Source of the DNA: Ursus arctos
Lineage: Eukaryota; Chordata; Mammalia; Carnivora; Ursidae
Direction of reading: 5' to 3'
Length of the DNA: 64,000 nucleotides
Assembly (NCBI RefSeq): GCF_023065955.2
Contig: NW_026622985.1
Span: 1,200,001 to 1,264,000 of the forward strand
The notes under the pieces are model-generated. The model worked only from the letters and a program-made list of their open reading frames with translations. It was not told the DNA's origin and searched no databases. Made by a program: the position numbers and the translations under genes. Positions 25,631 through 43,179 of this stretch are shown one piece after another (positions within the stretch are counted from its first letter, which is position 1; the number at the start of each line of letters is the position of its first letter).

Positions 25631-26775
25631 CCAGTCACACACAGAAATAACGAGCATTTGCATGAAATCACAGCATCCGAGGCACACACAACCTCTTCCA
25701 GGACCACTGTCTAGTGCCGACAAATAAGTCCTCTGCTCTGAGACCAGGTTACGGCCACAGAAGGACAAGAACACCAGGGGATGGGCGGTGGTCCAACGAG
25801 GAATCGGGAGCCTCCGGGGGCGATGGCACTGGAATAAGCCGACTACCACTACAACCAGGGGACGGACGAGCAGTCAGGACCCAGACAAGGCCTGGGGGAA
25901 GTCAGGCTTTCTGACTCCGTGGCCCTGGCACAGCCCTCCACACCCTGCCCCTCTGTGGAGGGAGCCAACGGGCAATGACGTGCACGCTCAGAAAGGGACC
26001 TGCCCACAAATTCCCTGAATTCAATGGAGTCAAACAGCCAGAAGAAAATACAGAATTTAGCTATTTGGGTTCCAAGTAACTGGTGCAGTGCTCGGATCGG
26101 GAGGGAGAAGTTTGAGATGAAAGTATGAAGTCCTTTGGAGGCCATGTGAACAGCTAAGTACCCAGCACAGGGCTACGCGGCGGTCCTCAGCACGCGGGTG
26201 GGGCCACCTGTCCGCTGGCTGCAATCTCAGCCCTTCTTCGCTCTGGAACGAGCTTGTTCATGGGGGGGGGGGCACATGAGGAATCCCAGCAAAGCAGTAG
26301 CTCACCTGCTAATGTTCCTCCAACCTGCACAGCGGGTCTCGTACCCAGCACCTGCCCCGTCTTCACAGCACCACTGTGCTCTGGGTCTGCCCAGCCCAGC
26401 CTCAGCTTCCTTGCCTGCCTTGCTAGCAAGTCCTGACGGGGTGGAAGCCACAGCTCCTCTTTGACTACAAATTACCCTAATATTCAACAAAAGGGACACC
26501 CGAGAAATAACACTAGCATCAAACCATACTAAGCACCTAATAAAGCGAACACTGTTTAAATGTGGCTGAATAATTGGATCTTCACCATGCAGTGGGGCAG
26601 GCCCTGATTGGACGCGAAAGGCAATCAGTTTGATTGGGTACACACATACCCACACACGCCCTCTTGGCAAATTCAGCTATCCCAGGAATGAGAACCTAAT
26701 TGTTGATTTTCCGGTTGTCTTTATTTTTCCCTTGCTGCTCTTCCGATCGTGTCATCCCAGGAAATGAGGGAGCTA

Positions 26776-27093
<318 letters not shown>

Positions 27094-28509
27094 TTAGAAA
27101 GGGTCCGCACCTAAAGGGAGAGGCAGACAGACCCCTTTTCAGGTTTAAAAAACCCAACAAAGCGAGGCACAAACCGGATTTCGAATGTGTACTGGAGGAG
27201 GACAGGGGAGCTCACGAAACACTTAGAGCAACAGACACGTTACATACATATTAGACTGTGAAATGACCGTCACTGTGGAAAACAGCACCCTCTGAGCGCA
27301 ATGCAAGGATTTCCCTTGACAGAGAGAGCAAGGCCCGTTACCTAGCGGCAAAATATTGAATGCAATGGGACCTGCTGTCTCTGAGCCTGAGCGCTGCTGA
27401 TGCCCTTGTGGGGCAGCCCTCTGTCCCAGGTTAAGTAAAGCTGCTGCAGTTTGAAATGTTGTCCGGGCCTGCAGAAATCCACGTTTGCGTCCCTGAGGCT
27501 TGATACCGACTTTCCCACTGAATCGAGATACACACGCAGAGGTGCAGTGCTGAGGGGTCCCAGCGGAGGTCGCCGAGCCAGCAGGTGGCCGTGGAGGGAG
27601 ACTTGCTTCTCACCCAGGCCGGAGACGCCCCTCCAGTGGGCCTGTTTCAGGCTTTGAACTGGACAGATGGCATCCCATTTCAGTGATCCCAGACTGCTGG
27701 CTGCTCAGGACTCACTTCTGAACAGCAGTGGTCTGTGTTGCCCTTTGCCTCAGTCTCCAGGTCGGAAACCATGCTGCTCTGCAAAGCGCACCCCCTCGTT
27801 TGACTGGCTGCCAAGGCGGGAGCCTTTTTGGACACAGATCCAAGACTACAGACTTTATTTTCACCCTTCTCCTATTCTAGGGCAGAAGAAGTGGTTTTAT
27901 TTACAAGTGTGCACACAACAGGGGCCCTCTCTTCCATCTGACCGAGAATTAGGGAATCCTCAATTTCCTCCCATAAATTCTCTCTTTCAAACACAAAAGG
28001 TGGTGACCTTTTTTAATTCAGTTGTGAAAGGGACCACATGGGCTGCAAGAGAGAGCTCAGAGGTTCCTTTTGGTATTCCCAGCCCTCCTGTGGGTGGAAT
28101 GTGGCCTTGGGCACCAGGAGGGGGATGGGGGGTGGGGGAGGCTTGGGATGAGAGCATTGAAGGGGCCAGAGGTGACCAGGAAACAGACTGGGGCTGGGGG
28201 TGGGGGGGGCACATACACGGACTCCTAAACACAGACCGGATCACACCTTGTTTCTTGCCTTAAGCAGCCCTCTGGCCTCATGGTTCTGGGCAGCTCCTCC
28301 CCCAGAAACCCCCCTTCCCAGTCCTCCTCATCCTGCTTGTGCTCAGCTCTCTCAAGCCTGCCTGAGGCCCTCGCCCACAAGAGGGCCTTTGCCTGGAATG
28401 CCCTCCACCTCCTCTTTCCTTGGCGGACTCCTCCTCCGAGGGGCCCTCCGGATTCCCCAGTCTTAAACTCAACCGGTATCTTGCAGTTTTTCCTTGGGGA
28501 AGCCGGCTC

Positions 28510-28660
28510 TTCACCGCCTGGGAACTTGCTACAGATGCAAATTCTTGGGCCCCACCCAGGCCTACTGTGTGCGAAGCGAGGAGGTGCGGCCCAGCAATCT
28601 GTGCAAACAAACCCTCCAGGGGATTCCGAGGGCTTTGGAGCAGGCATCATAATCTGCACT
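28510..28660 (+). repeat. MER5-like hAT remnant
   Basis: The segment includes cttgctacagatgcaaattc and ttgggccccacccaggccta, typical of MER5A internal sequence. Confidence 0.55.
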
Positions 28661-30556
28661 TGAATGCTTGCATGATTTTGTAAACTGTCCTCCCTCCCCA
28701 CCGAGCTCTTCGAGGAAAGGACTGCGTTCTCAGCTCCCAGCGTGGGCCCAGTGCTTTTTAGTGCTGTATTTCGTGGCAAACCTGCTGATTTACTGCCTCC
28801 GTATCCCCTACGTGTTCTTGCTGCCCCCGCAAGTTGGGTTAGGACCTCCTTGCCGTGCGAGGGCCTACGTCTTTTCCTCTTTTGTCTTTGTAGTGGTACC
28901 AAACACGAACCAGGCACGTAACTGCCTCAAAAATGTCAGGACTGAACTACACTGAAATCATACAAAGCCACAAATTCAAAGCAAATCAGAGACCATGCAC
29001 TTCTGTGAGCAGCAACAAAAATTCCTATAGCTTTTAATATTCGCTGCAGAACGTTTGTTCAGATGCTTTCCTGAGTGGTAAGGCCGTCTCCTTGCAAGAA
29101 GGGCGGCATTTCTTTTCTTCTGTATTGTAAACATCACATCACAACATTAAAGAGCAGGGTAGACATTTGATACTTATGCACCTGCAAACATCCCTGAACC
29201 TTTGAGAGGGGCTGCTGATAAAAAGTTAGAACTGGAAAGCCCCGCGTATGCATTTCTTCTGTGGCCCTTACTCATCTGAGAAGGAAACTGAGGCCCAGGG
29301 AAGCAAACGGCTTCTGGAAACACTCTGTGCCAGAGCTGGGCCCACATATGGGTCTCCTCACGAGGGCGACACCCTCTGCAAGCGCCCTCGTCACCCTCGT
29401 GCTGTGCCCCGTGGTCTCCTGTGATGCCCTGCTGAGTGCTCCGGTGGTGAAGAGGCTACCAGAAAGCCCGAGACCTCGTCTCACACACACAGCACATACA
29501 TACATGTTTGCATTCTTTTTCCATTGCCTGCCCTAAATTTAAACTGGAAAGTCTATGGAAAAGTTAATAGGCCATGTGATTGCCAGAAAAGCACAAATCA
29601 CGTCTCTCCCCTAAGTCTGGGAAACTGTACAACCATAACACCAAAGAAATCCTCTGGCCGTTCCTATTTTCTCAAGATCTGGTTGAGATTCGGAAACATA
29701 TTGTATTCATTTTAGAGGGGAGAAAAATCTGCAAACCAGAGCAAGTTTGAGCAGCCCATCTGTTGCGGGGCCGTGAGGAGCTGACCTGGACCCGGGGGTC
29801 GGGGAACAGAGCACCGGGCGTGGGTGTCAGGCCACACAGAGCCTGGAGCTTGGCCAGATCCCCATCCCATTAAAGTCAGATAGAGCAACAGAACTAGGTC
29901 ATCACTTCCGCCCCACCCCCAGGACAATGGAGACGCTGTTTGGTCGTGTGTCCTGTTTGGTGCTTGCAGAAGTTAAAGTGAGCTTTGCTCTGGGCTGTTT
30001 GTCTTGGACTCTCAAAGGTGTACCGTGGCTGGCAGCAGGAATGCCTGGTATTCCACAACAATCTCTGACCGGGACACTCCGGCCAGGCGCCCACGTCCAG
30101 AGACCCCACGGCTGCTGTCTGAGTCCCATGGCTCAGTGTCTCTGAGGCTCTGTGACCTTGAAAAGTCTATTATTTGGTCCCAATTGCCAAAATGATCTTT
30201 GGTGCCTTCCTTCTGCCTTGTCTCCCTCATCTGTGAACTATTTTGGGTTCAGAATTGGGGGAAAGGATTTCACTAGATTTTCAACTCCTTCAGGAAAGGC
30301 ATATGCTTAGCCTTCAGAATGAAAAGTAGATGCCCCTACGTTTCTGACACTGTCCCGTTAACTAAGCCACAGGCAGCAGTTCCACTAGAGGCTGCAGTGT
30401 GGGCGTGCTGGTCCTCAGTGCCTCCTCCCCGAGGGGGAGTCCAAGAGCCTCAAGTACTGGGTGAGTGGAAGCATTTCAAAGGACACATGCAGCCCCGTAG
30501 GCTGTCCTGTCCCAGATTTCATTTGCTCCTCAGCTCACTGTTGAAACTGGCCTTGG

Positions 30557-30672
30557 ACGTGATGTGATGGGCGCTGGGCGCTATACGCCACTGATGAATT
30601 ACTGAACACCGCATCTGAAACGAATGATGTACTATATGTGGGCTAACTGAATTTAAATAAAAAAAAAACCAA
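30557..30672 (+). mobile_element. Severely 5'-truncated LINE-1
   Basis: About 115 bases of carnivore L1 3' end (gtgatgggcgctgggcgcta to gatgtactatatgtgggcta, then an A-tail) are flanked by aaactggccttgg at 30544-30556 and 30673-30685. Confidence 0.88.
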
Positions 30673-32966
30673 AAACTGGCCTTGGGATCACTGGCATTTG
30701 CTTCCTAAATTTAGCAGACTGTCCCTGGTCCTCCTTTCCTTCAGGGGCTCCCCATTGCCCAGGCATCACCCTGCACCCATGGGACTGCTGAGTTCTGGGC
30801 AGACTGAGCTTCAGGAAAAAGCAAAGGACAAGGCCACCAGTTTGTCACCCAGGACTTGTGACAGCGGTGATGTTTGATATGAGAGAAGACAAGAGTCAAG
30901 CAGAAACCAGAGTCAATGTCAGGAATAAAATAATGGAGGGAGAAAAGGAGCAGTTCCCACTGTGGTCCGGTATACGAGAAAGTAAAAGAGAAGATTGTAA
31001 GAGTTCTTATGGCAGGGAGACACTTTTTTCTTCTTTTGCTTTTTCTTTTTATCGTATCTACATACACAATGGATGTATCCACAGGCGGTGAAGGAGGCCA
31101 GCGAAACGCACTACGGTAATCACCGTGTAAGCCACGCCATCTTGATTGACACATCAAGCTTACACCATGCTATATGCCAATTATATCCCAGGAACACGGG
31201 GGGAAACTCAAAAACAAAACAAAAAATAAAAAACTTCTCCAAAAATGCAGGCAGAAGAGAGCAGGAGAGACGCAGAACAAGAGGGAAACAGGGACTCGTT
31301 TTTTAGACTTTCCAGTGTTGATCTTCCACCCCTCCTCTACCCCACAAAAGTGGACTTCCCCCAGTTTTAGGAGGCCGGGAGGTCCTTTGCCCTGAAAACT
31401 ACTTTCCTCCCAAAGCAGAGCTATTGTCTTCAAAAGCACCCTTACTCTGCGTTGTAAATATTGCGAAATTCACACTTCTACATCATTTTGTGAGATTAGA
31501 ATGTCTTCAATGAGAAGAATGAATTAAGGAAGCAAATTCTGCAAAAAAAAAAAAAGATTTTCTTTTTAACAGTATAGGTGAAGGACCTTTAGGTTCTAGG
31601 TGAAGAGACGTCACAAACATATATCTTGTGGTTATGCTGCGATAAGTTGACGTAATGTTAATAGGAGTTCACATTAACTTGTAAGCCATTAAAAGGAAAG
31701 ATAATTTTGCTCGACAAGTATATCTTCAATGTGTGCGATTTGCTATTTCATTTTATTAATACATCATCTTTCATGGAGAAGTGTGCCAGGGTGGGAATCT
31801 CCCCATAATGATAAAGGAGGAAAGCCTGTGGGAGGAATCTGAAGTCCAGAGTGGGAAGTTCATTGTGTCTAAACACAGTGTTTTTTTAAAAGGCCCATGT
31901 TTGCTTTGCTTGGTATATATTCTGTGGGTTAGAAGCAAGAGTGGGGAATATTACATTTGGCTTTTGTCCTTCCCAACTGTACATAACTAAATTCTCTAGA
32001 TTTTTGAGGCAGCTGTTTTTTTATTGTTTTGTTTTCTTTGACTCTGTTTCCCTAACCTCCCGCTAAGCCTCTCTCCCTTCTCTTTCTCTGGCTCTGCCTT
32101 GGGATGACAGCAAAAGTTTGCATCGACCCACAGCAATCAGAGGCCAGTGGTGTTAACAACAAGCCCCCATTTGTCCACTGGACCTTCCTGAGCATCCCTT
32201 GAAGTGGGTTCTGCCACACCCCATGGTGGCCCCTCTTTCAGCCAACCTCCGTTGAAGAGGGTGTAGCCCCCTTATTGGCCAGGGGAGATCCAGAGAAGGT
32301 GCAGAAAGTTCAGTGGAACTGAAGGTAAAGACACAAAGATAATCTTGTGGAACATTCCAAAGACTTACTCCATAAACTAACAAAGGACACTGGAAACAAC
32401 ATATAAATTATTTGGGGGGAAAGTACATAAGATGGGCAACAGTTTATAGAGTTTATAGAGTACCCTACTGCAATCCTAGGCACCTTTAAAAAGGCCATTT
32501 CAAAGATAACTTGGTGGAGCAAAACGGACATGAGTTTCAGAGGCAGAAATAGCCATGGGCCGGAATCCTATGCCGACCACGTAAACGTGCGTAGGCTCTC
32601 AATGCCGGCGAAGCATGCTGAGCGTTGACACCCGTCCCACAGGCTGGTCGGGAGAGCTCACTGTGACAGTGTGTGCAAAGCAATCAGCCCTGAGACTGGC
32701 CCTTGGTGGACATCCAACGGGTGTGAGTTTCTATCCTCTTGGGAGAGACAGAGAGTAGAATGGAAGATGCGCCTTTTCTCCAGAGGAGAAGCCCTGAGAG
32801 GGAATTATACCAACTATAGCCAGAAAGAAAAAAGACACGAAATGTGAACGTTTAGAATGTGGTGATGAAAAAAAGTCTAAAACAGGGCAATGTGCTGCTA
32901 GACCCCAGAAAATGTGGCTTCCGATGTCCAGGCCTGTGGACACTAGAGAACAAAGGAGAAACTTAC

Positions 32967-33065
32967 ATCAAGAATTTCCTTGTTGGCTTTTGGAGATGTG
33001 GCTTCTCTTAATTCCTTGATGGCCACGGGAATTTTAACCTTCTCGCCTTCTGGGATCCAGAGTCC
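32967..33065 (-). CDS. EGFR: EGFR exon 19: kinase beta3 strand and helix C
   Basis: The exon is 99 bases with acceptor ctcgtcacag and donor gtaagttt. It encodes about residues 729-761, including [23 protein letters not shown] holds the catalytic lysine (precursor 745), and ELREA is the stretch deleted in common activating exon 19 tumour mutations. The germline sequence here is intact and appears identical to human. Confidence 0.98.
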
Positions 33066-34660
<1,595 letters not shown>

Positions 34661-34802
34661 CTCTCTTTCCTGCAGCAGTCTACGAAGCGTGCGCTTCCGG
34701 ACGATGTGCCGCCGGCGCAAGAACAGGCCCACCCCAAGGGCCACCACCACCACCAGGAGGAGGCCGCCCACGATCCCGGTGGCAATGGATGGGATCTTGG
34801 GC
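34661..34802 (-). CDS. EGFR: EGFR exon 17: transmembrane helix and inner juxtamembrane
   Basis: The exon is 142 bases with acceptor cgttccag and donor gtaagcgg. It encodes about residues 640-687: PKIPS, then a hydrophobic span beginning [20 protein letters not shown], then the basic stop-transfer and juxtamembrane run [19 protein letters not shown]. The Thr in RKRTLRR is the protein kinase C site (mature Thr654), and the basic segment is the calmodulin and lipid-binding and dimer-latch region. The membrane span has more substitutions than the flanking segments. Confidence 0.97.
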
Positions 34803-37028
34803 CTGGAACGAGAGGGAGACATGGGAAAGTGAGGTTTGCTGACAGATTTCGTTACGTTGGCATTTTATTATTTTCTGCATTTTTTGATACCTTGACATCA
34901 TTTAACATTATCTCAGAAAGTAGATACCACATGGCTTCTAAAGAGAGGAGAGAATGCAAAGAGTTTCTAGGGTAGTGTTTCTACTTTCTTGAGCATAAGA
35001 AGATCCTCCCTCCCAGCTTTTTTTACATTTTTTTAAATTGAGGTATCATCTGGACATCCCCATATAACAATTTTATTTTATTTTATTTTTAAAAGATTTT
35101 ATTTATTCATTTGAGAGACAGACAGCCAGTGAGAGAGGGAACACAAGCAGGGGGAGTGGGAGAGGGAGAAGCAGGCTCCCAGCAGAGGAGCCTGATGTGG
35201 GGCTCAATCCCAGGACTCCGGGATCATGCCCTGAGCCGAAGACAGACGCTTAACAACTGAGCCACCCAGGTGCCCGACAATTTTATTTTAATCTGTTAAG
35301 AAACCACACAATTCAAAACATAACTCAGACTTCGATAATGCTTTTCATATGAATTTGCATTTTTCCCCAGAGTATCTCCATACATTCGAAGCCTGGAACG
35401 CCACACGCATACAACATGCACTGTCTCCTGGCTTGCCTGGGCGAAGGGACCCTCTCCATAATGTTAAGCCTCTTAGAAGGGTCCTGGCTTTCAAGATGGG
35501 ACCACAGCCCTGTGGAATGCTTTATGAATAAGCTTGGGGGAGGTTATAAAGTGGTAGGATTTCGACATAAAAAACATCATTGTCATAAATGAGTGATGTC
35601 ACTGTGTAACAGCTAACCACTCTACTGCCCTCCTTCTTCCCGCTGAGGTTGTGCTTGATTTCAGGGACAGCAAAAACTCAAAACGAAGGTTCTGGAGTTC
35701 ACTGGGGGAAAAAAACCATCTGAATTCCTGGATTCTGCATTTAGAATCTTAATAAAATTATTATTCTATTCCATTTGAGCTTCTGGCAAACTTCATATTT
35801 TCAGGAAGAAATGTTAAAGCATATCAAAGATTGATTAGTATCATGAGCACATAAATACCCCAACATTCTTACAAATTTCTTGTAAGTGGGTCAAAGGTGC
35901 TGTGTGACAATATTTACAACACTTTCTCCTTAGTGAGAGAAAAGTTGTCTCCTGCATTATGCCATCTCCCCAATTAATGCAGTTTGCATTGATGAGTTTT
36001 TACTATATTGAAAGGAACACTAGAACGATAAAGAACACTTTATTACAGAGTATGTGTTCCATGGGGAGCTGTAGTAAGGGTAAGTGAATAAAAAGAAGAA
36101 AAAGTAAAAAGAGTCAATATAACACAGAACAGTCATTGACTGTTTCAAGGTGGGGCTCTGATGGGAAACCTCATTACAAAGGTACTGATTGAAGTGTGAA
36201 GATAGGACAAATTTTGCTGATGTAGGCTCAGCAAAGACGAAGGGATGAAAGGAAGTCTTTATCTCTGAGAAACTGCCTTACTCATCTTTCACATTTCACT
36301 TGATAGTAGGTGGGATTTATTATCATGGCTAATTCTGGGGCAGAAGAGTCAGCCGACATGGAGGGCAGGTTGTTGAAGAAGGGCTTGTGTAGACCTTACT
36401 AGAAATGGAAGAGGTGCCTTGCGCATGATTTCAATTCCTTGCTAGACATTGTTAATTGATAATACCACACTCTTTCCTGATGAGTCTGACCAGGAATTCC
36501 CAATTCTGCCTTTCTTAGTGCAGCATTTCAAGTAATGATGGCGAATTAATCAGCATGGAAATGCTAAAGGAAGTCATTATTTGGAAATGGTTAGTCAGGG
36601 GAGAAAATCCCCCCAAGCTGGAGCTCTGTCATCAAACCTGAAGCTCTGAGATGGGACCCACTGGGTCAGCAAGGATGAAAAGAAGAGAAGCTAGTAGAAG
36701 GCTCCAACAAAACTCGTGTAACCAAAGACGGCGGAGACAGGCTCCGTGTAAAGAGAGGCACTGGGCACGGAGTTCTAGCGCCACACAGAGCAGGTCCCAG
36801 TGCTCACACCCTGCCTCCCCCCAGCCCACCGAAGCACACCAACAAGGTAGGCAGGGGAGCGGGGGTGCAATCGGCAGGGTGGTCTGTGCTGGGGGTGCTA
36901 TGCTGGCCCTGTCCGCAGGGGAGAGCCTGTCAATGTACAGGGCTATCAGAAATGCGGGAAAGTATCTCTGCCCATAGGGTGTTGGGTCATTTCTGAGAAG
37001 GTCCAGTGGACATGACTATAACACGTAC
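34803..37028 (-). other. EGFR intron 16
   Basis: The intron is 2226 bases, AT-rich, with one Can-SINE at 35081-35276. Nothing else was recognised. Confidence 0.8.
35081..35276 (-). mobile_element. Can-SINE with 14-bp target duplication
   Basis: The reverse SINE runs from aaaagattttatttattcat to gccacccaggtgcccg. The duplication acaattttatttta is at 35067-35080 and 35277-35290. Confidence 0.93.
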
Positions 37029-37067
37029 CCGTTTGTCGCACAGCCTTCAAGACCTGGCCCAGCACAG
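37029..37067 (-). CDS. EGFR: EGFR exon 16: extracellular juxtamembrane
   Basis: The exon is 39 bases with acceptor attcctacag and donor gtacgtgt, too short to stand out as an open frame. It encodes CAGPGLEGCATNG after the split Gly of exon 15. It was found by its position and phase between exons 15 and 17. Two differences from human (CTG to CAG and CPT to CAT at the residue level) are seen. Confidence 0.96.
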
Positions 37068-37137
37068 CTGTAGGAATTGAGAGAAAGACACACATTTTAA
37101 TCATTCTACTTCTTCAGTAGTTTGAGATGTTTTTTTC

Positions 37138-37318
37138 CTAGATTTTATTTGCTTATTTGAGAGAGAGCTTGGAGAGAGAGAGCGCGCGCGCATGAGCGGG
37201 AGGGGGGGGCGGTGGGCAGAGGGAGAGGGAGAAGCACATGGGGCTCCATCCCAGGACTCTGGGGTCATGACGCGAGCCTAAGGCAGATGCTTACCTGACT
37301 GAGCCACCCAGGTGCCCC
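37138..37318 (-). mobile_element. Can-SINE, diverged
   Basis: The reverse SINE includes gattttatttgcttatttga, a GA/GC tract with gcgcgcgcgc, ccatcccaggactctggggt and end gccacccaggtgcccc. Confidence 0.88.
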
Positions 37319-37914
37319 TTATAGAGTTTTTATTAAGTCCTAAGGCAACATGTTTAAATTACTCTCCAATCATGAAAATCGCATGAGTCCCAATTTTGTG
37401 GCACTGGTTAATCATTTATTTACATTGCATTTATTCATTTGTTCATTCTCTCAGCAAGGATTTTTGAGTGTGTACTCTGTGACAGGGACAGTTCTAGCAT
37501 CGAGCAAAGTGGACAGTTTCTGCCTTTGTTACTGAAAAGCTTTCAAGAGCATCTGTGATACAGTACAGCTGTCTCATATCTGGCTCCAGGACGTCAGTAC
37601 GGGCCAGAGCGTAGAGGACCCAGGACTAGAGCCATACTGATTAAGGAGCAGGTGGGGAGGAACCGAGGAGTGAGACAAGTCTCAGCAGCAGGGAAATGGC
37701 AGTGATGATTTCAGACCCAGAAAGCCAGGAGCAAGGGGGGGGCTGGCTTCATCCCCTCCCCCATGACCGAAATGTGCTGCATACACCACAGACAGCACTG
37801 GTCTTCAATGACTCCTGAGCAGCTGGGTTCCCATTCTAGTGGGGGAGGCCACCATCCCTTCTTTTGATTACAGGATGATGTAAAAAGGCAGAATACCCTG
37901 GCTTTGAAGAACAG

Positions 37915-38384
37915 CAGCATTTGCCAATACAAACACCAGTAGGAAAGCAAAATATTCTCATTAAACGGAAAAGACAACTCATGCTGTTGTGCATGGATGG
38001 ACCTACAGAGCATGATGCTGAGTCAGGCAGGACAAGTACCGTAAGATTTCGTCTATATATAGGATCTAAGAAAACAAAACCAATGAACAAACAAATGACA
38101 GAAATAGACTCATAATACAGAGAACAAACCAGTGGTTAGCAGAGGGAAGGAGTGGGGACGCACGGAACGGGTGAAGGAGTGAAGAGGTACACGCTTCCAG
38201 TGGTAAAATAAATAAGTCACGGGGATAAGGAGCACAGCATAGAAAATAGAGTCAATAATGGAATAATTCTGTACAGGGACAGGTGGTGACCACACTTTTC
38301 ATGGTGAGCACCGCATAACATCTGGTATTGTCGAATCATACCTAAGACGAATATCACATTGTGTGTCAGCTAGACTTCAATTTA
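37915..38384 (+). repeat. Old LINE-1 3' fragment
   Basis: Landmarks such as tgtgcatggatggacctaca, gatgctgagtcaggcagg, gatttcgtctatatata, agaacaaaccagtggttagc and ccgcataacatctggtattg are typical of the 3' part of old mammalian L1s. No open frame remains. Confidence 0.75.
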
Positions 38385-38400
38385 AAAAAGGAGGTGGGGG

Positions 38401-38600
38401 GGCACGTGGGTGGCTCAGTCGTTAAGCATCTGCCTTCGGCTCAGGGCGTGATCCTGGCGTTCTGGGATCGAGCCCCACATCAGGCTCCTCCGCTGTGAGC
38501 CTGCTTCTTCCTCTCCCACTCCCCTGCTTGTGTTCCCTCTCTCGCTGGCTGTCTATCTCTGTCACATAAATAAATAAAATCTTAAAAAAAAAAAAAAAAG
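38401..38600 (+). mobile_element. Can-SINE with 16-bp target duplication
   Basis: This plus-strand young-subtype copy (ctgccttcggctcagggcgt, ctgcttgtgttccctctctc) has a long A-tail. The duplication aaaaaggaggtggggg is at 38385-38400 and 38601-38616. Confidence 0.94.
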
Positions 38601-38801
38601 AAAAAGGAGGTGGGGGCCTGGGAAAGGATGAAGAACTACACTTCAAATCTGTGAACAGGGTGGGGGCGCCTTTGAGCACCCCATTTTCTATCTCAGTCAA
38701 GGGCTGGGATCTGTACACTTCCATCAGAGGGGAGGGTCTGCTCCCCCATTTCCACGGTGTCCTGCTCCTTTCCCCCCAGTGCCTTTGGGCCTTCCTTCCT
38801 A

Positions 38802-38803
<2 letters not shown>

Positions 38804-38870
<67 letters not shown>
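38804..38870 (+). repeat. Compound (TC)n(CA)n microsatellite
   Basis: About 16 TC units are followed directly by about 18 CA units without interruption, in intron 15. Confidence 0.95.
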
Positions 38871-38873
<3 letters not shown>

Positions 38874-39480
38874 GCTGTTTCAGGCCATGGGACGCACAGG
38901 AGGCCTCACTATTTCACACTCTATAATCTCCTAGGAGAACCAAAAATCAAAGACGAAAGGCATCACTAATGAATGACCACTGATGAACTCACACCCCGCT
39001 CGAAATCTCTTTGCTCCCTCGCTTTTTCTCCCCCACAGTGCCTGGCGGTCCCCAAAAGGCAACACTATGCACAGTGAGTGTAAACTGAAGTCATAAATTC
39101 TGGGACCACCGGCGGGGTTTAGCAGCCTCTGAAGGTGCTGCAGGACAACTGTGGGGGGTTCCTGGGTGGGGGGGCTACCTGAGCAGCTCAGACGGAAGGA
39201 AAGCCACTCACGTCTGAAGAGGGCACTGACAAGGACAGCGACAGGCCAGGTGCTGGGAGAGAGTGGGATCGAGTCGCGAGATGAAGTGGCCCTTGGGAAG
39301 ACTGATTTGCAGAAATGGTGGCTGAACATGAAGTAAAAGGTCATCTCACAGTAGCATCTAATTTCATCAGAACAGTGATTCCCGGTCCTCCACCTGACTC
39401 CTTCTTTTTGGCTTACATATAATTAGAACAGGAGACGTCTTGTCCCGCGTCTTCAGCAGACAGAAAGAACTTCCACTCAC

Positions 39481-39638
39481 CCGTAGGTACAGTTGGAATG
39501 GCACAGGTGGCACACGCGATTGGCATCCGCGAACTTCCAGACCAGGGTGTTGTTCTCGCCCATGATGCCAGCCGGGCAGGTCTTGACGCAGTGAGGGCCA
39601 TCGATGTAGTGAGCACACTTGACGCAGCTGTCCGGTCC
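39481..39638 (-). CDS. EGFR: EGFR exon 15: domain IV
   Basis: The exon is 158 bases with acceptor cttggtgcag and donor gtgagtgg. It encodes about residues 575-627, with [20 protein letters not shown] and later [11 protein letters not shown]. Sequons NNT and NCT are present. The true frame is read from the phase of exon 14; longer open frames across this exon are out of frame. This is the last large extracellular exon. Confidence 0.97.
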
Positions 39639-43046
<3,408 letters not shown>

Positions 43047-43179
43047 CCCTGCAGAACATTGCACTTCTCCACACATTCCTTGCCCCGGCTGACGTTGCGG
43101 CAGGACACGCAGTCTTTCGGCTCTGGGCCCCAGCAGCCCTCGAATGAACATAATGGATGGCAGACGTGGCCTATGGCCT
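43047..43179 (-). CDS. EGFR: EGFR exon 13: start of cysteine-rich domain IV
   Basis: The exon is 133 bases with acceptor tcctcag and donor gtaagg. It encodes about residues 500-544, including [20 protein letters not shown], the first modules of domain IV. This domain contacts the dimerisation arm in the autoinhibited receptor. The NVS sequon (mature Asn504) is present. Several conservative substitutions are seen (Arg to Lys twice, Asp to Glu). Confidence 0.97.

Larger units (their letters stand above)
37068..39480 (-). other. EGFR intron 15
   Basis: The intron is 2413 bases. It contains a Can-SINE at 37138-37318, an L2-like 3' end near 37425-37530, an old L1 3' fragment at about 37915-38384, a second Can-SINE at 38401-38600 and a (TC)n(CA)n microsatellite at 38804-38870. 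Human EGFR makes soluble isoforms from alternative exons in this intron; I could not identify a counterpart. Confidence 0.7.

Noticed and set aside
28225..28917. A 230-codon minus-strand open frame in intron 19
   Set aside because: It has no recognisable domain, is rich in Arg, Gly and Pro as expected from GC-rich noncoding DNA, and overlaps L2 and MER5 remnants.
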